A stretch of 64,000 bases of DNA. Origin: Sphingomonas sp. CROZ-RG-20F-R02-07. GTDB taxonomy: Bacteria > Pseudomonadota > Alphaproteobacteria > Sphingomonadales > Sphingomonadaceae. Both the position numbers and the translations under genes were made by a program. Shown piece by piece: positions 25,800 to 34,211 of the stretch. The stretch covers positions 1 through 64,000 of the forward strand of contig NZ_JAKNQJ010000010.1 of NCBI RefSeq assembly GCF_022662335.1, read 5' to 3'. How positions within the stretch are numbered: position 1 is the first letter of the stretch; the number at the start of each line of letters is the position of its first letter. The notes beneath the pieces were generated by a model, which was not told the origin of the DNA, did not search any database, and saw nothing but the letters and a program-made list of their open reading frames with translations.

Positions 25800-26624
25800 A
25801 TGGGCGGGCACATTGTTTACGACGATCGTCGCACACTTGTCCGTCCCCGGCACTTTCTACGTCTCGCACTGGCTGACTTGATCTATTCTCTGCCGGTCGC
25901 CTGGCATTTGTTCCGCAGTCGGTTGAGATCGCGCAATCGCCGCCTTTGGTTGGGTTACCTGTGGCTGCTGCTGCCCTCGCTTGGATCGGTGGCGGTTTGC
26001 TTGGTCGTCCAGTCGCAGAAAGTGGTGACGATCGCACCGACGGTTCTGCCTTACGGCATCTTCGTAATGGCCGGCACGATGCTGTGGCAGGCGTTCGTAG
26101 AGGCACTCAACACCCCGCTCCAGCAGTTGAACACGCACCGCCAGATGCTCACCCGCACCCGCGTGCCGCTCGAAGGCTTTATCGGTGCAGGCGTGCTCGA
26201 ACTGCTGCTCAATTGCGCGATCCGCCTGGCCTTTCTGTGCGTGACGATGCTCGTCGTCGGGATGGCAATGCCCGTGACGATGCTGCTGGTGCCGTTCGGC
26301 GTGCTTGCTCTGACGCTGCTCGGTCTCGCGATCGGGCTGCTGCTGTCACCATTCGGATTGCTCTACGACGATGTCGGTCAGGGGCTCGCCTTGGGCGTCA
26401 CATTCTGGTTCTTCCTGACACCAGTGGTCTATCCAGCGTCGCACGGCGGTATTCTGTCGCTCAACCCGGTCGCGCCGTTGATCGTCACCACACGGTCCTG
26501 GCTGACCGGCCCGGCCGATCCGCTTGCGTTTATCGCGTGCACCCTTGGCGCCGGCGTGCTGCTCGCCATCGCCTGGCTGCTGGCGCGCGTGGCGCGACCG
26601 CACGTCGCGGCACGCCTCGGATGA
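25800..26624 (+). CDS. ABC-2 type export permease (KpsM/Wzm-like)
   Basis: 274 aa with a cytoplasmic N terminus (LRLALADLIYSL) and six membrane segments, typical of polysaccharide or lipid exporter permeases. GYLWLLLPSLGSVAVCLVV and FWFFLTPVVYPASHGGIL (the usual FFxTPV-Y/P stretch before the last helices) are clear. ATG 25800 is my choice; the frame is open upstream to 25728. The stop overlaps the next ATG (ATGA). Its ATPase partner is encoded two genes downstream at 28726, so the P450 fusion gene is embedded between the two transporter subunits. Confidence 0.85.
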   Translation: MGGHIVYDDRRTLVRPRHFLRLALADLIYSLPVAWHLFRSRLRSRNRRLWLGYLWLLLPSLGSVAVCLVVQSQKVVTIAPTVLPYGIFVMAGTMLWQAFVEALNTPLQQLNTHRQMLTRTRVPLEGFIGAGVLELLLNCAIRLAFLCVTMLVVGMAMPVTMLLVPFGVLALTLLGLAIGLLLSPFGLLYDDVGQGLALGVTFWFFLTPVVYPASHGGILSLNPVAPLIVTTRSWLTGPADPLAFIACTLGAGVLLAIAWLLARVARPHVAARLG

Positions 26625-28729
26625 TCCACTTGCCGCGTCGCGTGCGGCAAGGTGGCGCGCGCATGCGCGCGCTGATCCGGCCGAAGGTTCATGCGCAGAC
26701 GCTGTTGGTCGTGTCCGGTGGCGGCGTGGCGTGGCGCGAACAAGGATGCCGGCTTTATCGCGACGACAGGACGTTTCGCGATGGTATCGACGCGGCCGAT
26801 GCGCGCGTTCGTGCCGATACCGGCTTGTCGCCGAGCGCGGCGTTTGACGAAAGATGGGCCCCGGCATCGTGGGTGGAAAACCGTGTCGGCAATAAAATCT
26901 TCATGGGCCTGTTCAACCTTGGTATTCATGATGCGCTAACGGCACGCGGCTTTCGGGCCGCTGCAACGCTTGGCCTCAGCCTGGCCGAAACCAATGCGGC
27001 CTATGCCGCGGGGATCCTGTCGCGACGCGATGCGGTGACCATGATGACCGCGGTGGCTGCCAATCTCGAACACCGTGACGACGAATCCATCGCCTATTTC
27101 TTGAAGACGAGCACCGCCGATGCCCATTCGCTGTGCCAGCAGGCACCGCGACCATTGTGGTTTTCCGGCGAGGGGCGCTACGGCATCTCGATCGTTCTCG
27201 GCGACGCGCGCGATGCCGTCGCGCTCGGCGCATATTTGGACGCGACCGGAGCCGTGGTCGAAACATCGACGCATTTGGGCTGGTATCATACCAGGGACTG
27301 TGGGTTCGACACCGCCACTTACGGTCAGCAGACCGCGGGAACCGCACCACGGATCCCCTGCATTCCGTTCTATTCGGCGGCACGGGGCGGACAGGTTGGC
27401 GATGAACCGCTGCAACCGGATTTCTGGGCTGAAGCCGCCTCGGAACCGTATTTCCTCGGAAGCGCGGCGGCACAAGCGGCCGACGACGGCGTGGATATGG
27501 CGATCTGCGTGGGTCCGCCGTTGGTTGCGCGGTGGTTAGCGGACGGTCTTCGGGCCGCCGGATATGCGATCCCCGTGATCGACTGGCTGGCTACAAACCG
27601 TTCGACGCGGCCTTGGCGCCGCCCTGAAGCGCCAGTTGCGCCCAAGCCTGCGATCAACGGCCCAATCGATTTCAGCTTCGGCGACCCGGCGATCCGTGCC
27701 GATCCCTTTCCGATGTACGCAGCGTTGCGGGCTGCCGGGCCAGTCCACCACATGCCGCGTGACGATGCGTGGTTGGTCATCGGCTACGAGGAAATTCAAT
27801 TCGTGCTGGCGTCACCGGACGCCTTCTCCAGTGCGCCTTACAACAATATCGATGCCACCATGCTGGCCGCCGGTCCGCCGCTTCACGGCCCGATACGACG
27901 CATCATGTCGCGCCGCTTCTCGGCCGCTGAGATGAAGCGCCTCACTGATCTGGTCGGCGAGACTGCCGAAACGCTGATTTTGCCCCGGCTCGATATCGTG
28001 GGTGAATTCGCCAAGCCGATCACGCATGCGATCGCCCGCGATCTGATCGGCCCGGATGAGGCGGGAATGCGTGACATCCTCATCGCCGCACTGCCGGTGC
28101 CGAACGGTGGAAACTGGCTCAATGTCCTCTCAGCCACGATCGAGCGTATCGCCGATCGAACGACATTATACGCCGAGTTGCGCGACGCCGGGCTTGACCG
28201 GGCTCAGTGCTGCAGCCTCATTCAGCTAATGTGGCTGGCGGCAGTTCCCACGAGCACGCGCGCGATCGCATACAGCGTCTTGGCTCTGCTCCGCCACGAT
28301 ACGCTGCAGGATCGGCTGTCGGCCGATCCCCATGTGTTGCCCATATTCGTCGAGGAGGCGATGCGGCTGTTCCCCGAACCGATGATCAGACGCAAGACCA
28401 CGCGCCCGGTGCGGCTGGGCACCACCGATCTTCCGGCCGGTGCGCTCGTCCAGCTATCGCTTGCCGCTGGAAACCGCGATCCTGCGGTGTTCGATCGTCC
28501 AGCGGAGATCGTGCTGGACGTGCCGCGGCCCAAGGCGCTGACCTTCGGCGCGGGTATCCACCACTGCCTCGCCGCACCGCTCGTGCGCCGAATCGTGCCG
28601 CGCGCGATCGCCACGCTGATCGACGCGGGTCGCCTTGTGGCCATGCAACCGCTGCACGGACGTATGCTGGGCGAAGACATGGAAAAAGGCCTGCAGCGGC
28701 TGATGATCGGGTTGGTGCCGCGAACATGA
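26621..28729 (+). CDS. Acyltransferase domain fused to a cytochrome P450
   Basis: 702 aa. Residues about 20-330 resemble FabD/PKS acyltransferases: GGGVAWREQGCRLY aligns with the family's GQGSQ region, GLSLAE (118-123) replaces GHSxGE but keeps the Ser nucleophile, and GWYHTRDC carries the likely catalytic His. From about 346 (IDFSFGDPAIRADPFPMY) it is a bacterial P450 with ExxR in EEAMRLFPEP (about 577-582) and heme ligand Cys649 in FGAGIHHCLA. The I-helix reads LAAVPTST, so the usual acid of the AGxE/DT motif is missing. No ACP is encoded nearby. The ATG overlaps the permease stop, so the fusion is a true single ORF. Confidence 0.82.
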   Translation: MIHLPRRVRQGGARMRALIRPKVHAQTLLVVSGGGVAWREQGCRLYRDDRTFRDGIDAADARVRADTGLSPSAAFDERWAPASWVENRVGNKIFMGLFNLGIHDALTARGFRAAATLGLSLAETNAAYAAGILSRRDAVTMMTAVAANLEHRDDESIAYFLKTSTADAHSLCQQAPRPLWFSGEGRYGISIVLGDARDAVALGAYLDATGAVVETSTHLGWYHTRDCGFDTATYGQQTAGTAPRIPCIPFYSAARGGQVGDEPLQPDFWAEAASEPYFLGSAAAQAADDGVDMAICVGPPLVARWLADGLRAAGYAIPVIDWLATNRSTRPWRRPEAPVAPKPAINGPIDFSFGDPAIRADPFPMYAALRAAGPVHHMPRDDAWLVIGYEEIQFVLASPDAFSSAPYNNIDATMLAAGPPLHGPIRRIMSRRFSAAEMKRLTDLVGETAETLILPRLDIVGEFAKPITHAIARDLIGPDEAGMRDILIAALPVPNGGNWLNVLSATIERIADRTTLYAELRDAGLDRAQCCSLIQLMWLAAVPTSTRAIAYSVLALLRHDTLQDRLSADPHVLPIFVEEAMRLFPEPMIRRKTTRPVRLGTTDLPAGALVQLSLAAGNRDPAVFDRPAEIVLDVPRPKALTFGAGIHHCLAAPLVRRIVPRAIATLIDAGRLVAMQPLHGRMLGEDMEKGLQRLMIGLVPRT

Positions 28730-29922
28730 CCATCATGTCGGTTTCCGGGCTGTCGAAGAAATATTGCCAAAGCCTCCGCAGGTCACTCCGCTACGGCTTG
28801 CAGGATATCGCGAGCGAACTCGTCGGTCGTCACGGATCGCGCGGATTGCGCCGCGATGAATTCTGGGCGTTGGACGACGTGTCGCTCTCAGTCGAACCGG
28901 GTGAGGCGCTGGCCGTGCTGGGCCGCAACGGTGCCGGCAAGAGCACGTTGCTGCGCACGATCTACGGCATTCTCAAACCCGACCGCGGCAATGTGCATGT
29001 TCGGGGCCGGGTCGGCGCGATCATCGAACTCGGCACCGGCCTTGATCCCTTGCTCACGGGCCGCGAGAATGTCGCGCTTGGCGCCATGTTCCAGGGGCTC
29101 GATCAGCGTCGGCACGCTGGATTGCTGGATGAGGTGGTGGCCTTTGCTGAGCTCGACGCGTTCATCGATTCACCGCTGCAATCCTATAGTTCGGGTATGC
29201 GCGCTCGGCTGGCCTATGCGCTTGCAGCGCATCTGAAACCCGATCTGCTGCTAGTCGATGAGGTTCTCGCGGTCGGCGATCTCGCTTTCCAGCGCAAGTG
29301 CGTCAACCATATGCGCGATTATCTCGCCCATGGCGGAACGGTCCTCTTCATCTCGCACAATGTGCTGCAGATCCAAGCGGTGTGCCGCAACGCCGTGTTG
29401 CTCGATCACGGCAGGCTGGTAGCCTCGGGAGACGTCGCATCGGTGGTCAACCAGATGATGGAGGATCAACGCCTGCTCGGCGCTGAAGAGCAGGGCGGCA
29501 CGGGGCCGGTGCGGATCTGCAGCATCAGCATCAGCGCACCAGACGGCGGCCGCGCGAAAAGCGGCGCTTCGACGCTGGTGACATTCGAGTGCGAAGCCGA
29601 AACGGCAGTGGACGTGGTCTGGGGTTTCACCGTCTGGACGGTCGATCAATGGGTCGGCATCGGCGGCGCGAAAACGCCGGAAACCGTGCGACTTCACGCC
29701 GGGCGAAATATATTCACCTGCCTAATGCCGCGCCTGCCGCTGGCGGGCGGCCGCTATGCCGTACGCGCCGCCATCATTGACCCCGAAACGCATTTTCCTT
29801 TGGCAATGTACGGATACGACGCACGCGGCTTCGTGCTGGACGTGGCGCCGATCGAGGGACGATGGGGAAATCTGCAGATGCTCGGGGGATTGCTCACCGA
29901 ATTCGAGGTCGAATGGGCGTGA
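28726..29922 (+). CDS. ABC exporter ATPase with C-terminal Wzt-like domain
   Basis: 398 aa. Nucleotide-binding domain (about 1-240): Walker A GRNGAGKST, signature YSSGMRAR, Walker B LLLVDEVLAVGD and a switch His in LFISHN. The C-terminal about 150 residues (VRICSISISAPDG, then PLAGGRYAVRAAIIDPE) match the beta-sandwich of Wzt proteins that recognise the finished end of an O-polysaccharide before export. So the cargo is probably recognised by a specific terminal group. The ATG overlaps the P450 stop. It pairs with the permease at 25800. Confidence 0.88.
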   Translation: MTIMSVSGLSKKYCQSLRRSLRYGLQDIASELVGRHGSRGLRRDEFWALDDVSLSVEPGEALAVLGRNGAGKSTLLRTIYGILKPDRGNVHVRGRVGAIIELGTGLDPLLTGRENVALGAMFQGLDQRRHAGLLDEVVAFAELDAFIDSPLQSYSSGMRARLAYALAAHLKPDLLLVDEVLAVGDLAFQRKCVNHMRDYLAHGGTVLFISHNVLQIQAVCRNAVLLDHGRLVASGDVASVVNQMMEDQRLLGAEEQGGTGPVRICSISISAPDGGRAKSGASTLVTFECEAETAVDVVWGFTVWTVDQWVGIGGAKTPETVRLHAGRNIFTCLMPRLPLAGGRYAVRAAIIDPETHFPLAMYGYDARGFVLDVAPIEGRWGNLQMLGGLLTEFEVEWA

Positions 29923-30806
29923 CCTTCGTCCAACCCGAGGGACCCGCACCGCGGCATCTGCTGCATGTCGGGTTGGCCAAGGCCGGATCGACGCTGCTCC
30001 AGCAGTGGTTCGCCGCGCATTCGCAGTTGCGCTACCGTATCGGCGGCATCGCGGGTTTTTCGTCGACCAGCGATATGATGTTCGCCGATGCCTCGACAGC
30101 GCGGCCCGCCTGGTACGTCACCAGCGAAGAAGGGTTGGCATCGCCATATGATGGCTCAAGCACGCTTCCGATCGCCGAACGGCGCAAACAGGTATGCGCA
30201 ACACTCAAGGATCTGTTTTCAAACGCCAAGGTCCTGATCGTGACGCGAGGCTATCGTGGCATGATTCTATCGTCCTACTCGCAATATGTCCGTACCGGCG
30301 GCGAGGCGCCGCTCGAAGCGGTCGCGGCGGATGCAGCGGAAACCGGGGTCTGGCACTATGATGCGCTGGTCGCGCTGTACCGTAGGGCATTCGGCCAGGA
30401 TGCGGTGATCGTCATGCCCTACGAACTGCTTCGCGACGATCCGCGACGCTTTGCGGATTTGCTTGCCGACCGTCTCCAGATCGATCGGTGCGCCTTGCCG
30501 ACCGGGTGGCCCAACCGCTCGCTGACGCCGATCGAGCTGCGCTGGTATCCATGGATGTCACGGAAAATGCGCCAGCTCCCACTGCCCGGCCCGCTGAAGC
30601 GACCGATCGCGTCGCAATATGCGAAGGCCGTTTTCGACAATCGGCTGGCACGACCTATCCGATTGCTGCAGCGCCTCATCGTCCGTCCGCCAGTCGTGCA
30701 GGCCGGCGATGCTCTCGTCGCGAGATTCATCGGGCAAGCCGACGGTCTGGCCAGTGATCCGCTATACCGGGCCTATGCGGCGGAATATCTTTTCGGAGAC
30801 GCATAG
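29913..30806 (+). CDS. PAPS-dependent sulfotransferase
   Basis: 297 aa. The N-terminal PAPS loop is HVGLAKAGSTLLQQWF (Lys23, Ser26, Thr27) and the 3'-phosphate motif lies in VTRGYRGMILSSYSQYVR, where Arg and Ser bind the nucleotide. Such enzymes transfer sulfate to carbohydrate, phenol or lipid hydroxyls in the cytoplasm. The ATG at 29913 overlaps the ATPase gene by 10 nt, making it the fourth member of the operon. A sulfated product recognised by the Wzt-like domain of the exporter is an attractive but untested idea. Confidence 0.8.
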   Translation: MGVTFVQPEGPAPRHLLHVGLAKAGSTLLQQWFAAHSQLRYRIGGIAGFSSTSDMMFADASTARPAWYVTSEEGLASPYDGSSTLPIAERRKQVCATLKDLFSNAKVLIVTRGYRGMILSSYSQYVRTGGEAPLEAVAADAAETGVWHYDALVALYRRAFGQDAVIVMPYELLRDDPRRFADLLADRLQIDRCALPTGWPNRSLTPIELRWYPWMSRKMRQLPLPGPLKRPIASQYAKAVFDNRLARPIRLLQRLIVRPPVVQAGDALVARFIGQADGLASDPLYRAYAAEYLFGDA

Positions 30807-30826
30807 CCATGCCCATCTCTCATTAG

Positions 30827-30976
30827 CATCGGGTTGAGAAAAAGCTTTGTATTGCTAACGTACTGGGAGACCGCCGGCTGCGCGACGGGCTGTGCCGAAT
30901 CGATCGCTATTCGCCTAAGCCGAGCATGGAGCAGATCCTGGGACGCGCGATCATCAACGAGATTTCGCCATTATAA
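30827..30976 (+). pseudogene. Unidentified coding remnant
   Basis: An open stretch of about 48 codons without a usable start encodes NVLGDRRLRDGLCRIDRYSP and, shortly after, MEQILGRAIINEISPL before a stop. The composition looks like real protein, but I do not recognise it. It lies between the sulfotransferase and a GT2 fragment in a zone of broken genes. Confidence 0.25.
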
Positions 30977-31069
30977 CGCGAGCAACGAACGCTTGCGTAT
31001 CTTGGATATCGATATAACGGGCCAACTGCCCCTGACACGGTTTCATCCACAGCCGCCTAACGAAAGTGA

Positions 31070-31393
31070 GAACTCGGATCCTATCGTGTCGTTGTTGAGT
31101 GGATCATCCCGACCCGCAATCGAGTACAAATGCTGGCCGCCACGATTGACAGTGCGCGGGCGGGGGGCACGGATCCCGAGATCATCGTCGTCGACGATGC
31201 CTCGACCGACGACACCGCGGCGCTGTGCGCGGGAATGCCGCACATCACCTATCAGCGGCTCCCCATGCAGAGCGGCACAGCCGCGGCGCGCAACCACGGC
31301 ATCGCCGTGGCGCACGGAGAATTCGTGGCGCTCCTCGACGACGACGATCTGCGCCTGCCCAACACGTTCCTGCAGCAGCTCACCGCGCTGAAA
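31070..31393 (+). pseudogene. Truncated family 2 glycosyltransferase
   Basis: The frame encodes VVEWIIPTRNRVQMLAATID, then IIVVDDASTDDTAALC (first acidic motif), GTAAARNHGIAVAHGEFVAL and LLDDDDLRLP (the DxD-type metal site). There is no in-frame ATG, GTG or TTG before the conserved start region, and the stop at 31067 precedes it. At about 31393 it runs into the end of the MobC-like gene on the other strand. It is therefore the N-terminal third of a GT-A enzyme that lost both ends, likely a casualty of the mobile-element event next to it. Confidence 0.7.
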
Positions 31394-31394
31394 C

Positions 31395-31976
31395 TTACGC
31401 GTCTTCAGCCCAACCACGGTCCGTCCAATACCGGATTTCGCCCCCGACACAGGACGACAACGTGCGTCGCAGGGCTGTTAGCAGGGTGCGCAATTCCCCG
31501 GACGTTTCGAGAAACGGTCCGGCGATCCGAGCAATGTTCAGAGAGCTCCCGGGCTGGTTGGCGGCGTTCATGGCGTGGACCGCCTGGTTGATGTTCCGGC
31601 CGATTGCGATCACCTGTTTGCGCAGCTTGCCGAGCTCGCCCTGGGTGGTCGGTGCCAGGCGGAGAACGCCCGCCTTGTCCCAGAGCTGCCAGCGGATCGT
31701 GCGCTTGATCCATTCGACGCGCGTGAGCCCCATCGGTGCTCCTACCGTATCGATCGCCTCCAATTCGCTGCGATCCATCCGCACGGTGACACGGACATAA
31801 TCGTCCGCCCGCCCTGTTCCCTGCGTCGCCGTAAGCGGCAGCGCTTCGTTCTCCGGAGCGACGGCCGCGCGTTTCAGCACCAAGGCCATCCACGCGCTCC
31901 GTGACTGCCCGTTCGCATGCGCCACGCGGTCGATCTCCGCCAGGAGATCGTCCTTTAATCGCAGACTGACCATCAT
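31395..31976 (-). CDS. MobC-like mobilisation (relaxosome) protein
   Basis: 193 aa. The N-terminal part looks like a ribbon-helix-helix DNA-binding fold (MVSLRLKDDLLAEIDRVA), with a second such segment (DDYVRVTVRMDRSELEAID). The C-terminal half has LGKLRKQVIAIGRNINQAV, the hallmark stretch of MobC accessory proteins that help relaxase bind oriT. ATG 31976 or 31973 follows AAAGGA; the frame continues upstream but without coding character. No relaxase gene follows, so mobilisation function is probably lost. It marks an old plasmid or ICE-type insertion. Confidence 0.7.
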   Translation of the reverse strand: MMVSLRLKDDLLAEIDRVAHANGQSRSAWMALVLKRAAVAPENEALPLTATQGTGRADDYVRVTVRMDRSELEAIDTVGAPMGLTRVEWIKRTIRWQLWDKAGVLRLAPTTQGELGKLRKQVIAIGRNINQAVHAMNAANQPGSSLNIARIAGPFLETSGELRTLLTALRRTLSSCVGGEIRYWTDRGWAEDA

Positions 31977-32359
31977 TCCTTTGAGTCCCGTGCAGCGGTA
32001 CCGAGAAACCCGATGTAATACATCGGTGCCACGCGGTATATCCTGCCATCCCTCAGACATGCTTCTCCCATCGATCAAACATTCCTCGAACACGCCCGAT
32101 GTGAGCATCGACGCGGAGCAGGAGGTGGGCGTCAGGTGGCGGTCGTTAAGGCCGAAGAGAGCGCAGCGGGGGCGCTCGCGACTGGTCACCTGAGCCGCCA
32201 TTTCAGACGCCGGCTTATCTGGTGAGAGCACTTCCCTCAGATTGCTTCGTAGCGGCAGACGTGGTATAGGATTCAGCCGGAAGATCGGGACGGTGCCGCC
32301 CTTCCAACCTCTCGTCCACCGGGCTTCGGCGCCGGCTTCGTCATCGGAAACGATCCAGC
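31977..32359. other. Gene-poor stretch between MobC and antitoxin
   Basis: 383 bp without a convincing gene. The minus-strand open frame that extends MobC to 32231 looks non-coding (Cys/Ser/Thr-rich, no conserved motif). Any promoters for the two flanking divergent genes must be here. No oriT-like inverted repeat was identified by eye. Confidence 0.5.
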
Positions 32360-32581
32360 TTGACCGAACCGGTACCGACCCTTTCCCGCCATCCCGCGAT
32401 CAACGAAACCGAGCAGACGCGGCGTCAGAGCGAGGTGGATTTCGCGCGAGGATCGGTGCGCTACGAGGGTGGCATCCTGTCCGACGAGATCGAGCATCTC
32501 AACGCCCGCTACATCGCCGGTGAGATCGATAGCGATGCGCTGACGGCCGCGATCCTGGCGTCCCATACGGCCCGATCATAA
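32360..32581 (+). CDS. VbhA-like Fic antitoxin, orphan
   Basis: 73 aa. It contains SVRYEGG (Ser32-x3-Glu36-Gly37), matching the inhibitory motif (S/T)xxxE(G/N) of class I Fic antitoxins, in which the Glu blocks ATP gamma-phosphate binding in the Fic active site. The following IEHLNARYIAGEIDSDALTA fits the C-terminal helices of VbhA-type antitoxins. In known pairs a Fic adenylyltransferase gene follows directly; here no Fic motif (HPFxxGNG) is seen downstream. The start is TTG 32360, with GGAAAC about 10 nt upstream. Confidence 0.65.
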   Translation: MTEPVPTLSRHPAINETEQTRRQSEVDFARGSVRYEGGILSDEIEHLNARYIAGEIDSDALTAAILASHTARS

Positions 32582-32869
32582 CGCCGGCCCTAGAACCGAA
32601 CTAGCGGCACGCTTCATGCGCTCGTCGGGTGCCGACCCAGATCTCTTTGACACATGCGTTCGGCACAATCTCGGGAGCATCCGGCGCAAGAACGCGGCGA
32701 TCGATTGACCAAGCCGATTTTATACCGCCGCGAGCGTGATGCCGTCGAAGTCGGACTGATCGGCGTCGGCTGACAACACCCAGATATTGTGACCCATCGT
32801 CAGGGCTTGTCGCGGCATCCTTCCTTGCTATGGGACCCCTTTCCCCCCAGCCAGACCAAGGAAGCGGGC
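32582..32869. other. Intergenic region before the exopolysaccharide locus
   Basis: 288 bp. The minus strand holds a 25-codon open stretch (MGHNIWVLSADADQSDFD and a stop) at about 32719-32796 that may be the start of a lost gene. The plus strand ends in the ribosome-binding site of the dehydrogenase gene. No promoter hexamers stand out. Confidence 0.35.
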
Positions 32870-34141
32870 ATGGCCCAGAACAAGCGCGTCGTGGTGATCG
32901 GCCTCGGCTATGTCGGGTTGCCGCTCGCGGTCGCGCTGGCGCGGTCGTTCGAGACATGGGGGCTCGACGTCGACACCGGCCGCATCGCCGAGTTGGAGCG
33001 CGGCCATGACCGGACGGGCGAGATCGATGCGGACCGGCTCGCGGCCTCCAGCCTGCGCCTCACCACCGATCCCGCCGCCTGCCCCGAGGCCGATTTCTAC
33101 ATCGTCACCGTGCCGACGCCGGTCGATCCCGACAACAAGCCCGATCTCGGGATCGTCATGGCCGCGACGCGCACCGTGGGCGCAATGCTGAAGGCCGGGC
33201 GGCGGTCGATCGTGGTGTATGAAAGCACGGTCTATCCCGGCGTCACCGAGGACCTATGCGGCCCGGAACTCGAGCGCGTCAGCGGCTTGCGTTGTGGCGC
33301 GGACTTCTTCCTCGGCTATTCGCCCGAGCGGATCAATCCGGGCGACCGCGAGCATACCGTCGACCGCATCACCAAGGTGATCTCCGGCCAGACGCCCGAG
33401 ACGCTGGAGGCGATCGCCGACCTCTACGGCCAAGTGACGAGCGGCGGCGTGTTCCGCGCCGCCTCGATCAAGGCGGCCGAGGCCGCCAAGGTGATCGAGA
33501 ACGCACAGCGCGATATCAACATCGCCTTCGTCAACGAGATCACGCAGATCTTCGCGAAGATGGACCTGTCGGTCTGGGACGTGCTCGCGGCCGCCGGCAC
33601 CAAGTGGAACTTCCTGAAGTTCGAACCCGGCCTCGTCGGCGGCCACTGTATCGGCGTCGACCCCTATTATCTCGCCCACCGCGCGACCGAACTCGGCTGC
33701 GATCCGCGCATCATCCTGTCGGGCCGCGCCATGAACGACGGCATGTCGGGCTGGGTGGCGCGCGCGGTGCACGACTGGCATGGCCGCGGCGCCGGCCGCG
33801 TCCTCGTCCTCGGCCTCGCCTTCAAGCCTGACGTGCCCGATCTGCGCAATTCCAAGGTCGCCGACCTGATCGCCGCGTTCCGCGATCTGGGCCATGCGGT
33901 CGACGTGCACGATCCGCTCGTCTCGACGGACGAGGCGCGGCACGAATATGGGCTGGATCTCGTGGCCGAACCGGCCGGCGACTATGACCTGATCGTGCTG
34001 GCGGTACCGCACCGCGCGCTGGTCGAGAATTTTGTGCGCCTTGCGGGCCATCTCGCCGCGGGCGGCGGGATAGCCGACCTCAAGAACGCGCTGGCCGCGG
34101 CCGGGCAGGTCCCCGCCGATGCCCGGCTATGGACGATGTAA
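32870..34141 (+). CDS. Nucleotide-sugar dehydrogenase (WbpA/TviB-type UDP-HexNAc 6-dehydrogenase)
   Basis: 423 aa. It oxidises C6 of a UDP-N-acetylhexosamine to the uronic acid in two NAD-dependent steps. The Rossmann motif GLGYVGLPLA is at about 10-19, then TVPTPVD, ENAQRDINIAFVNE, and the catalytic-Cys motif GLVGGHCIGVDPYYL. The HCIGVDPYYL form is typical of the WbpA/TviB branch and not of UDP-glucose dehydrogenase. ATG 32870 follows AAGGAAGCGG; the upstream open frame to 32789 is not coding. It is the first gene of the exopolysaccharide locus and supplies an acidic sugar. Confidence 0.88.
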   Translation: MAQNKRVVVIGLGYVGLPLAVALARSFETWGLDVDTGRIAELERGHDRTGEIDADRLAASSLRLTTDPAACPEADFYIVTVPTPVDPDNKPDLGIVMAATRTVGAMLKAGRRSIVVYESTVYPGVTEDLCGPELERVSGLRCGADFFLGYSPERINPGDREHTVDRITKVISGQTPETLEAIADLYGQVTSGGVFRAASIKAAEAAKVIENAQRDINIAFVNEITQIFAKMDLSVWDVLAAAGTKWNFLKFEPGLVGGHCIGVDPYYLAHRATELGCDPRIILSGRAMNDGMSGWVARAVHDWHGRGAGRVLVLGLAFKPDVPDLRNSKVADLIAAFRDLGHAVDVHDPLVSTDEARHEYGLDLVAEPAGDYDLIVLAVPHRALVENFVRLAGHLAAGGGIADLKNALAAAGQVPADARLWTM

Positions 34142-34211
34142 CCGTTCATCTTGCATGGCGTATGGGACGGTCACTTGACCGGTCGTGTTCGCTTGGGCGT
34201 TAGAGGTTGGC

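Noticed and set aside
31977..32231. Extension of the MobC-like gene to a start at 32231
   Set aside because: The extra 85 residues are low in conservation-like character, and AAAGGA directly precedes the start at 31973/31976.
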